Below are positions 12,370-22,284 of a DNA stretch of 64,000 bases, one piece after another. The notes below the pieces were generated by a model, which was given only the letters and a program-made list of their open reading frames with translations, had not been told where the DNA came from and made no database searches. This DNA is from Romanomermis culicivorax (Eukaryota > Nematoda > Enoplea > Mermithida > Mermithidae), in the NCBI GenBank assembly GCA_963922205.1, contig CAWUHX010000236.1, positions 310,001 through 374,000 of the forward strand, read 5' to 3'. How positions within the stretch are numbered: the stretch's first letter is position 1; every line of letters begins with the position of its first letter. The position numbers and the translations under genes were made by a program.

Positions 12370-13254
12370 TTACCCGTACGCACGTGCGGAGCAGTTTTGC
12401 GACCTGACAATGTGCGGCCAAAATGCGGGTTGTCAAAATATACTTCAGCCAAAAATGCGCATGCGGCCTCATTGCGGGCCGCATTTGAATATACTTAACC
12501 GTACGCGTACGGATGTGAGGGAGGGCTGGAAAATCAAGTACAATCGTGCGCCATGAGCAAAAAACGATAGTTTACAAGCATGATATGCTAACGGCCGCGC
12601 CTGATAGAAACCAGTCAAGATTATACCCATGACTGGCGCGAAGCGTCGGAAAATTTTGAGATTTTGACCGTTTTAAGTCCACCAAAACGCATCTTTTCGA
12701 TTTGAATTCGCCAAAATTTTTCCCTCAATGAGAACCATACCCAAAATTTTTTTCCTCATTTCGAAATTTTTTTCCTCAAAACACACCATTTGAGGGAAAA
12801 AACGGTGCCCCTCCCTTGCGTTTTAGAACGCGCCAGGCACAGTAGCCATGCGTTTTCCGCGCGTAATATTTTTCGAATTTTCCACCGTGCATCCGAAAAT
12901 GTTTTTCCCCACTTGTGAAACAGTCCAAAGTTTTCCCCCCATTTCAGAAACAGGTTAAAAATATTCGCATGCGCTCGTATCGCGCCAATGAGGGGGCTCG
13001 AAAATCAAGTACAATCGTGCGCCATGAGCAAAAAACAATACTTTACTGTGCTGCGGCGGTGGTTCCTGATCCGCATGAATTACAGATTGCGGAAAAGTAG
13101 TAATGGTTTCTACTTGACCGCACGCGCAACATTATTGCGTCCCATAAATTTTTCGCACGTCACCCGCAATGCGGCGCACGCTTGTGCGTTCAATTTCCGG
13201 GTTGCGAATTGCGGGGCCCGCTCAAAAATCGGCGGCGCACGTGCGTACGGGTAA
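12370..13254. mobile_element. 885-bp nonautonomous DNA element with 19-bp TIRs
   Basis: A perfect 19-base inverted repeat (TTACCCGTACGCACGTGCG) lies at 12,370-12,388 and, inverted, at 13,236-13,254. The element is flanked on both sides by the same 14 bases (AGCCGGGTATATAC at 12,356-12,369 and 13,255-13,268). On the right the flank is followed again by TTACCCGTACGC, so it may have inserted beside or inside another copy of its own end. Inside, a block of about 49 bases (AAATCAAGTACAATCGTGCG onward) is repeated directly at 12,530 and 13,000, and a copy of the GCGAAGC hairpin repeat sits at 12,638. No transposase is encoded. The superfamily is uncertain. Confidence 0.7.
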
Positions 13255-13689
13255 AGCCGGGTATATACTTACCCGTACGCAACCAGTGTAAGCGGTCGCC
13301 TTCAGATTGACGATAGCAGTCAAGAATACAACTACTTGAAAAATGTAAATGTTGGCTTAATACATGGTCATCACATGCCCAAGGTTTTAGTTGCGTTTTT
13401 TGCATTTGTGGCCTATTTTAAAATCAGAATGGAGTAAGCGCTGCCCTGCAGTAAGCAGAGCTGATTTATGGTTCTGGTCATTGAATTTGATAGCTTAATT
13501 ACTTTCTTGCCAAAGTTTTCTCCATAGAAAATCATAGACTATATAGGATGGTAGCTTACAGGGTGGTATAGCTTGAGGCAACACCACTCGTTTTTACGAT
13601 TTTTCTTAGATTATGCACTGAAAGATTGGAAAATCATCAGACTCAACAAAAAAATACCTCTGCCAATTCTATTTTCGAAGCAAAAATGC
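13255..13689. other. Short unique spacer
   Basis: The first 30 bases are the duplicated flank and partial end of the preceding TIR element. The rest up to the target-site duplication of the giant transposon is AT-rich unique sequence with nothing recognisable. Confidence 0.5.
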
Positions 13690-13698
13690 TGTCAATGA
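13690..13698. repeat. Left target-site duplication of the giant element
   Basis: TGTCAATGA here is repeated exactly at 33,556-33,564, just outside the inverted terminal repeats (a tenth base, C, also matches on the 5' side if the boundary is moved). Nine-base duplications are characteristic of Mutator-like elements. Confidence 0.85.
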
Positions 13699-14085
13699 GG
13701 GCATAACTATAGAATCGGGGACCCGTACTTTGTACAGCAACGGTTAAGCATATAGGCATTTAGTAAAGGGGGCGTGATTAAATATCGGCCAGTCTGGTTC
13801 TATATTTGGGTATAACTAAAACCCAGATCGGGTCCACGGATCCGGATCCGGATCGGGTGCCTAAAACCCGGATCACCACGGATCGGCGGATCGGGGTTTT
13901 TTCTCCTTAAACCATGGTTTTAGGTGCCTGAAACCCAGATCACGACGGATCAGGGCGGATCAGTCCGGCGATCCGGATCCGTGGAAAATACGCCTAAAAC
14001 CCGGATTTCCATCACAGATCACCCCCGACAGATCGAGATCCAGTGTATTAATTTTTGATCGGGATCAAGATTTTTTGAGTGATCC
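13699..14085 (+). repeat. Left terminal inverted repeat of the giant element
   Basis: About 380 bases match the inverse of two right-end blocks, 33,460-33,555 and about 31,310-31,580. Matched words include TTAAGCATATAGGCATTTAG, GATCGGGTGCCTAAAACCCG, ACCATGGTTTTAGGT and GGAAAATACGCCTAAAACCC. Divergence is moderate (scattered substitutions and 1-2 base indels), which suggests an old insertion. Confidence 0.85.
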
Positions 14086-14094
14086 ATGGCGAAG

Positions 14095-14880
14095 TGTAGT
14101 CATGCGTGACTAAAACTCAGATTGGCTACTCATGGATCACTTCATTTTCAAACTCAAAAACATCGAAAATCCTTCGGGAACTTGTTTGCTCTACTCACTA
14201 ATGTCAGGAGAACACATTGAAACCAAAACTTTTAAATTTTAAAATTTTTGAAATTTTTTCAAATTGAAAAAAAATTAAATTTTAAAAAAATCAAATTAGA
14301 AATGCCCTGCATGCTTGAAAATGTAGGAAAATAAGTTTCCGAAACCCTAAATGCAAATTTTGACTTTAAAAAATGAGTGATCCATGGTGAAGTGATCCAG
14401 GTTTTAGTCAGGACTAAAACCCGGATTGGCTACTCAGGGATCACTTCATTTTCATACTCAAAAACATCGAAAATCCTTCAGGAACTTGTTTGCTCTACTC
14501 ACTAAGGTCAGGGGAACACTTTGTAACCAAAATTTTGAAATTTTAAAATTTTTTAGAAAAAATTCAAATTTTTTTATAATCAATTTAGAAATGTCCGGCA
14601 TGCTTAAAAACGTAGGTAAATAAGTTTCCGAAACTCTAAACCCAAATTTTGACTTTAAAAAATGAGTGATCTGTGGTGAAGTAATCCAGGTTTTAATCGT
14701 GCATGACTAAAACCCAGAACAGCTACTTAGGGATCACTTCATTTTTAAACTCAAAAACATCGAAAATCCTTTGGCAACTTGTTTGCTCTACTCACTAATA
14801 TCAAGAGAACACCTTGAAACCAAAATTTTGAAATTTTAAAATTTTTAAAATTTTCCTAAATTTTGAAAAAAAAATTTTTT
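14095..14880 (+). repeat. Three subterminal tandem units of ~300 bp
   Basis: Units begin at about 14,106, 14,411 and 14,706 with GACTAAAACYC, then a GGCTACTCA/CAGCTACTTA word, then GGGATCACTTCATTTT, ACATCGAAAATCCTT and TTGTTTGCTCTACTCACTAA. Inverted copies occur at 26,340-26,770. Subterminal repeats of this kind often hold transposase binding sites. Here they also contain a variant of the CAGCTACYCA word that spreads through the element. Confidence 0.8.
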
Positions 14881-14881
14881 T

Positions 14882-15745
14882 TCAAAACCAATTCAGAAAA
14901 AACAATTTACTCTCAAAATCATTAAATATACATCCATAAATAGACAAACAAATTCTTATGCCATGGGATATGGCGTAATTTGCATACCAATAATGCCAGT
15001 TGTCCATAAAATTGGGTAGCTGTAAATCGTTCTTAAAAATGTTTGATTTCCAATTTCGACAAACAACACCCTGATTGGCATCCAACGGGTGTACGAAACA
15101 ATTTCTAATTGCTGTTAAAAATGTAACTGTAATGGAATATGTATCAACTGTCATGGAAAAAATCTAACTGTGATGGGAAATACAGAAAATAAAGAAAAAA
15201 ATTGTATAACATGTCTCATTTAATACTACTTACTGACTCGCATTTCGTCGTAATTTTGCAGCGTGTTCGAAATTATGCTGAAAATGTGGTTATGGGGTCT
15301 CTGTTGTACGTCTGAAACAACAATTTCAGCCCAACTGGCAACATAGGTGGACAGGGGTGCCATGTACACGTAGCATTGATTTTCAACCGAAATTGGCAAT
15401 ACAATGTGATGAAATTCATTGAATAAATGTTTGCCTATGCCAACGGTCAGTGCATATTGCGTCGACATCATTTCTAAAACCAGACAGATAAATGCAACTG
15501 TGAAATTTGTAAATGATTAAAATAAATCATTCTGTTTTACTTTTAACCAACAACATTTCGTGTTGGTTGCCTATGCAAGGCCAAGTGGCTTCAAACAGAA
15601 GGGATATTTCATTGCCCGCTGCATCGAGTATGGAACGATGACTAATACACCTAAACATTAACATTTCATTGAATGGAACAAAATTACAAAGTGCACTGAA
15701 ATATACTAAAATAAATTTAAGGTTATGAACATATTGAATCAATCA
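14882..15745 (-). pseudogene. 3' exons downstream of the helicase motifs, unrecognised
   Basis: Three open stretches lie on the minus strand below helicase motif VI: 15,527-15,740, 15,226-15,471 and 14,882-15,154. They have protein-like composition (for example FVPFNEMLMFRCISHRSI and FHHIVLPISVENQCYVYM) and probable GT-AG junctions between them, so they probably form the C-terminal part of the helicase gene or a short third gene. No domain is recognised. The FHHIVLPISVEN phrase faintly recalls the histidine strand of Ulp1-type peptidases that some transposons carry, but the catalytic Asp/Gln/Cys are not evident, so I do not assign it. Confidence 0.4.
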
Positions 15746-15839
15746 TGTCTTACCATTTAATTAATTTATGCCAATGTTGTCGTCCCTCTGTGTTGATTTG
15801 ATCTTTGTTAATGTTGAAACACATTCCTGTTTCCAATGA

Positions 15840-18800
15840 TGGAAACATCATAGCGTTGCCAACGATAATAAGCAAGCATCGAGCTCAGCTAATTGCCACA
15901 TTTAAGCATTTAAAATTTTCCAAAAATCCGATGATCAGATATTGATTTGACCACACAATGTCGTAGATTACTATGTTGGATTCTTGTCCCTGTAAAAATC
16001 GTTTACCAACATAAGTATTTGATTGTGATTGAAGTAGTTATCCTAATTTACTACCTAAAAACCATCTACAGTGCCTATTCAAATTTTATGTAGATCCACA
16101 ATGAATAATTCCCTGCTTGAGTAGCTGTGGTTCGACAAATATATGCAATTTAAGATGGCTTCGCAAGCTTTGGCGATTTTAGCTCATAGTTGTTTCACCT
16201 GTGTGCTATACGACATTATAATGATGATGTGGTCACTGCACATTTTGTGTTGTCCAATTAAAGAAGCAGCCAGGTTGATACAAGCAATGGCTTCGCCTAT
16301 ATTTTGCATTGATCTGGAATTTTTGTCAACTGATTCTTCTGTTGCTATATGAATCCAAGCGATAGAGTAGCCAGTCATCATTGTCAGAAACGACTCTGGA
16401 AGTGGGAGAATGTGATCTTCTATAACTGAAATGAGCAAATGTAAAATATTATTCATACTAACATTTAAAACATTCTCCTTTTACTGAGGCACATTGTTAC
16501 CTTTTTTAGTACATTTTTGTACCCGATTGCCGTACATCAAATCACTGACTATGCTCCCTATAACTGAGTGCATTTGGTATTGTTGGTTCAATAACATGTA
16601 CGGAATATGCATGTTGTACAATCGCTTGAACAGTGTATGTCTGAATCCCATTCGTTCTGCTTCTCTGGAAGTCACACATGGTGCTAGTTGACATGGATCA
16701 CCTAAAAGGTGACCTGAAAGAGGAGTGAATGTTGGTTAAAAATTAGGTTGAACAATAGTTGGAAACACAAAAATCAAAGCAAAACATAGCACTTCCTAGA
16801 AAAATATTTGAAAGTTACTTACTCTTCCACTTATGTGAAGTCTTGTAATTGGAATTAAGGTGGTTGGTTCAGTTTCCTGGGCAGCTTCGTCAATCAATAC
16901 CAGTTTCAAAAAAGACATTTTTAAGGGGGCATCCACTGCTCCATTGCAAGTCGTAAAGATTATAGGATATTTGCAATTGAGTAGCTGTTTTTCGTATTTG
17001 AATAGGCAAGCATCTGCCTTTTTGTCCTCTTCTTTCATCAGTGGTGTCTGTTGTTGAACACCATACTTCATTTCGATGCATTGCCCCCAGTTTGGTTTGC
17101 TGATGTTAAAAATTTGTGGTTAAAATAAAAATTGGAAAAAATAATCTATTTTAAAACAATGAAACAATTGTATATTAAAATGTTTCTAATTGTTACCAAA
17201 CTGCCAAATTTTCCAGCTTCATTGCTATGGCTCCCATTGTGTAAAGTCGAATATCAACATCCGGCTGATAATACTTAGCTCAGCTGGTAAGGCGCACGAT
17301 GTTGTTATGAATGCCTTCTCTTTCATTGCCTGCATTTTCAACACTCTTCAAAAGTGCTTGTATTATATTGTCTATGGCAGTGTTTGAAGGCGCTGTTATC
17401 AATATTTTGTGACCTTCTTGTATGGCAAATGCTGGTCTGATAATACAAGTAGCTGTAGACGTTTTTCCCATTCCAGGGGGGGGGCCTGTACAAACAAGTT
17501 TAGTTTGAGTATTGAAAGAAGTTTTGGTGTACTTGTAAACTGTGAATCTAGATATCTAGCTACTTGTTTTATTGAAATATAATTCGTTTCTGAAACGTGA
17601 ATGGCGTTTTTTTGAGACGTGTTCAGTTTGCAAGAGTTGAACACATCATTGCGATTTGCGGCAACATCGTAATATTTACAAGTAGCTGTTGGATCGTGAA
17701 ATTTTCCACGAATCAGTAGATGGCGAATGCTTTGCTAATCTGTGGTGCCATTTCATTCAGAGGTCTGAGCAGCATTCCTGAGGGTTTGTAAATATACAAA
17801 TTGCCCATCACTTTTTCTTTCAATTTTAACCGCTACATTGCGGTGTTGGAGTCTACCATGCTCAAGTGCTTTATGGTGTTGAGGCAGTTTAGTGTTCTAA
17901 ATAAACAATGGTGTTCAACACTAATACGATCGAACAATCAAAACTCGTTTAATGTTAATAGTAGTAATTAGATACACAAATACCTTTGCATCGCCATCTC
18001 ATCTCCTTTCCAAAGGACGTTGCACTTTTTGTGGCCTGGTTGGCGACTTAATTCGACAAATTTTTCCAAAGCATTGGCTGCATCTTGATCCCATTCCAGT
18101 TCATCATCTGCCTCATCTTGATCTTCAGCATCAGGGTCAAATGATGCTTGTTTCAATGCCATCCACTCTCCCAACTTGTTTATTCGAAACATTAGGATTT
18201 TGACAGATACTTTTTTGCTTTTATCTAAAAATAATTGCTCAGAACAGTTTTAATTAAATTTAGTTCTGCATATTTACTCACTATCAGATATATTGAGTAG
18301 CCTTGCGTCGCAATATGCATCCATTTCATACCACTTGCCATCTCCTCCTAGCTCCAAAATCGTCCATTGAATCTTCTGGTTTGTTCGAATGACTTGCATA
18401 TTAATTGGAATAAGAACCGAAAAGTAACAAGTTAAAAACACATGATTCTCGCAATTGGGTAGCTGTCCAGTGAAGTTCAATTTTTCTGTAGTGTATGTAG
18501 GCGGATCTAGCAAGTAGTCAATTGACTGAAAGTGTTTGCTGAATGCCAACAACATTTTATCAGTATCATTCGCTTGTTGATTTATCCAGTGTAAAAATGT
18601 ATCGTAGTATTCATTCAGTGAATGATACCTTAAAACGTAGATGTAAGTAATTTAAAAAAAATTTCATAATCTGTTTGTAAACTGGGCATGCTTTTAATTC
18701 TATCTTGTATGTGAAGCATGGAAAGAAATTCCTGAAAAACAATGCTGGCTATCCGTTCATACTACAAAGTAACAGTGACTTACCCAGCTTTCTTGCATGG

Positions 18801-18970
18801 TTTTTCAACTTCGTATGATTCAACTGTTTGGTCCACAAATGCACCGAATCCAGTATAATTGAAACTGCATTTCACATTGTTATCATCATAGGAGGAAGTA
18901 TTGAGCGCAATTTGTATGGTGGGTTCTTTGGGTTTGTGGCTTTCCTACAGCATCTAATTCATCTATCTCA
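15840..18970 (-). pseudogene. Upf1-like SF1 helicase gene of the giant element (decayed)
   Basis: All superfamily-1 helicase motifs of the Upf1 group can be read in order on the minus strand. These are Q motif SQKNAI (17.6 kb), Walker A GMGKT after a run of nine C (17.47 kb), motif Ia ILITAPSNTAIDNI (17.4 kb), motif II LVLIDEAAQETEP (16.9 kb), motif III GHLLGDPCQLAP (16.7 kb), motif IV LLNQQYQMHS (16.6 kb), a SYSTQVKQL segment (16.2 kb), and motifs V-VI GQESNIVIYD...NVAIS-stop-ARCLLIIVGNA (15.9 kb). Upstream exons at 17,968-18,215, 18,274-18,640 and 18,790-18,960 encode an acidic, unassigned N-terminal region. Two in-frame TGA codons (17,280-17,282 and 15,885-15,887) and frameshifts near 17,710, 17,470 and 18,930 break it. 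Upf1-type helicases unwind RNA or DNA 5'-to-3'. A role in transposition or RNA handling for this element is inference. Confidence 0.8.
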
Positions 18971-20565
18971 TCCTCCACTTTGATGTTGATCAGAGGCTAT
19001 AATTGATTAATTATTTTAAACTTATTACAAAGATGTGGTATTGGGAGAAAAATTACTACAAAAGGCGCTGTCTCATCAATGTGTGAAATAGTAGACAAGT
19101 AAAACAAAAAGCCACCGCTTCCTCAAAATCAAGGAAAGCAATAAAGCATAAAGCTTATCCTTGTAAATGCGTGAGTAGCTGTATAACAAGTTGTTTCAAC
19201 ATAATCTAGTAAAAAATTGATGGTTCACAGAAATTAACATTCCCAAGATTAAATAATGGTTACCTATAGTTTATGAACACAAGGTCTTGGCTTCCCGTTT
19301 TGCAGAAGGAATGGGTTGGGCCCTGGGCGATGGTGTTGTTAAAAAACTTCATGGAAATATGTGTCACATTGTGAATAAATTGATATACAGTAAACTTTTT
19401 ATTCTAATCATTTAATTTCAGGGCTCAGATACAACTTGTTTGTCATAACACAAAACACATATGTAACCTAAATATAGTTTTCTTTGTGTTATTTGATACG
19501 CAGTCGTAACATTGTCATGCGACATTTATATGTAAGTCTTATGAAGTTTCATGGTTTTATGAATTGACAATGAATACTGTTTGTCCCTTATACTGATTGT
19601 CCATAAAGTATTCGGAAAACAAACAATATTTTACTACTCAAATCCCCCATTTGCAACTAGTGCAAATTAAATTGCATCAGTGCCCAACCATGGGGACACG
19701 GACCCTGAGGATATGCATGGCCATGTGCAAAACTTAAAGAACTTGAAAAAACATGCAAAAGGTAAAACTAATATACAGAAAAAAAATATACACAACCATG
19801 ACTAGAAAACACAGATCGATAGAGACAGAATTGAGAAATTTAAGATTTTTTTTTCTATATTTTAAATTTTTTTTGGTTTTTAATTTTTTTGGGGGGTTTT
19901 TATAAATGTGCATAATATAACATGAACAAAATTAAATAAAGTAAAAGTAAAGTTTAACAAATTGGAAAAAAATTAAAATTAATTTGACATGAAATTTAAA
20001 TAAAATATAATAAAAACAAAATGAATTAAAACAAATGTTCACATAACTTAAAATGAAATGAACTTGTAGAAAATACAATATAGTAATGAGTAATGTACAT
20101 ATATATACAAAGTGTAGTTTTTTCCAAACAATTGGTAATATATACATTCAAAATAGATGTAAAGGTATGGTCAATTTGAAATTGTAAAACGTTTCTGTTT
20201 TCCTTCAAATGCTTCTAGAGAATGAAAGTGAATAGCAAGTAGTATTTCTAATTTTCACATTTTTCCTGTATACTTTCTGCTATATTTGTATAGGGCTGGA
20301 AACTTGTGAGCATACTGACCTCACTAGATGGTTTGAAAAAAACTACATACTTTAACAATACATAGTAACTAGAAATTAACCATAAACACATACACACACA
20401 ATCACAATAAAAGTAACACTCACAGTAATATTATGAAACACAATAACATACATTATACTTTATAAGCATTAGAAATTAAATGTGGTATTGAAGGTGGACC
20501 TACCTCAACCAGGAACCCAACCGTTAGAATTCCACCAATGTACTCTGTTATATAAACTTACCCCA
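18971..20565. other. Noncoding interior of the element
   Basis: AT-rich and probably intronic between the 5' exons and helicase exons of the minus-strand gene. It has one copy of the polar 10-mer (19,172-19,181), an A/T-only stretch at 19,840-20,060, a copy of the dispersed GGAAACTTGTGAGCATACTG repeat at 20,180-20,330, and a CA-rich patch at 20,380-20,410. No coding exon is recognised. Confidence 0.5.
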
Positions 20566-21297
20566 ATTTGCCAGCAAACTCCGCGTACACCTCGAATTTG
20601 GGTAATGTCAATGTCTGCGCCAACAGCCATGTTTCCAAATCTAGGTGGTGGATTATCTATTTATGCAAAGCCTTCACCGATTCCATTAATAATTACATCC
20701 TTGAACAGATCGGCATTAACATGAATATGTTCATTGATCATTCGATCATCGGCATTTTCTTCGATGCATGGATGATTTCCACCACGTTGCATATTCTGAG
20801 GTCTAACTCCTATTTGTCGATTGTCCCACCGTGGATGTTGTTGTCTTCATCAAGCTGCACATTCAATAGACAAAAAAATTATTTAATAAGGTGTACGGTT
20901 GACCCACATTATCTTTTAACATAACAACTTTAAAAAGCAAAACAATATTCATAATTTTTATTTTATGTAATGTTTTACTAATTTTGCAAACATAAAATTA
21001 AAAATTAGAATCTATTTACCTCTATGGGGTCCTCTAATTAGAATCAGTGGTAAATCATCGTCATTTAGCAGTTGTTCATACACTTCCACATTGAGTAGCT
21101 GTTCTTCTCCCGGGGGGGGGGGGGGTATGTTCCCCTTGGTTTATTTCCCCAATCAGATTATCTGCATCAACGACACCATCTTCATTGTCCTTGAGTAGCT
21201 GTCTGGTGGGTCTATGCAAAGGACATGGATGATGTGGGGCATTGACGACTCTTCCTGTTTGTATTCTAGTGCTTATTGATACATGAATGCCAGGCAT
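20566..21297 (-). pseudogene. 5' exons of the minus-strand (helicase-side) gene
   Basis: A minus-strand ATG at 21,297 opens MPGIHVSISTRIQTGRVVNA and runs to a GTAAAT donor at about 21,020. It passes through a run of 13 C (21,113-21,125 on the plus strand as G) that disturbs the frame. The next exon, roughly 20,566-20,830, encodes a segment including NRQIGVRPQNMQRGG, CIEENADDRMINEHIHV and ADIDITQIRGVRGVCWQIG before a GTAAGT donor at about 20,566. A TAA interrupts it at 20,661-20,663. No known domain is recognised. Orientation and exon spacing suggest it is the N-terminal part of the helicase gene, but it could be a separate gene. Confidence 0.5.
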
Positions 21298-22284
21298 TTT
21301 GAGAGAAAAAAGGTTTGTTGAGTAATTCTTCTTTTAAGAAAGAATGATATACTTTTCTATGGAGGGACATCATAAGTGCAAAGTCCATGTTTGTGCGTAA
21401 AAGTAACCATTCCTACTCTAATGTTTACTGGTCACTCTTTCAATTGTGGACAATGGCATGAAGCATAAATTGATTATGTGTTGAGCAATGAGGAATGGTA
21501 TGAATCTTCGATTTGAATCTTAGGTTATGTATGAAATTGTATGTAGCAATACAGTTTTGCTAGCTTGTGTTGAAACAGCAGCAAAATCCAGGCGAAAAAC
21601 CTAAAGTGGCTTAAATGTGAGTATAAAATTTACCTACAAACACAATTGTGACTTTTAGGCAACGTTATGCTCAAGTTTGTACATATATTACATTTCAATT
21701 TGCAGGGTGCTGTTTACTGTAAAAGTGTTTTACCCGCCATGTTTTATATTGCGCAGATACAATTTTTTGCCCGCAGCTTTATGCGTCGCAAATCCAACAA
21801 ACAAGAAATGACACCTAAAAGTAAGATTGACAACACATAGTAGTTATTGTTTAAGCCTTCATTGCTTAACTTTGTCAATGTATGGATTGTTTTTTATTTT
21901 TTCCACAGGATTGCCATTAGCAAATGAATGAAAGTGTATTGCTTCACAATTACCTAAGATGATCAACAGCTACTCAACTCACCCGCCAACATACAAAAAT
22001 AAAAATTCAACAATTTATTGCTTTAACATCAGCTACTCAGATGTCAACAATACTTCATTGTTGATCTAGTTTACCCACCAACTTACAAAATTCAGCATTT
22101 CAAATTTTGTCAGTCTCTCTACACCATCAGCTACTCAATCGTCAACAATAATTGACCTTCCATAATGTGGCTTACAGCTACTCATTTAATTGACCTTCCA
22201 CAAAGTCCCTTACAGCTACTCATTCAACGGAGTCAGACAAAAACCAATATGACTCCAATGATGACTTAGCCAACTCCAGGTCTA
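21298..22284. promoter_or_regulatory. Divergent spacer between helicase and transposase genes
   Basis: This ~1-kb region separates the minus-strand ATG at 21,297 from the plus-strand ATG at 22,285. It probably contains both promoters. Its right third (21,960-22,225) holds five plus-oriented copies of CAGCTACTCA within 260 bases, the densest cluster in the element; two of them (22,165-22,190 and 22,195-22,225) sit in a tandemly repeated ACCTTCCA...CTTACAGCTACTCATT phrase. No canonical TATA box stands out. That the cluster regulates expression or binds transposase is inference. Confidence 0.45.

Noticed and set aside
21960-22225. Possible CRISPR-like array (five copies of CAGCTACTCA)
   Set aside because: Units are only 10 bases with irregular spacing in a eukaryotic transposon; there are no cas genes and no leader.
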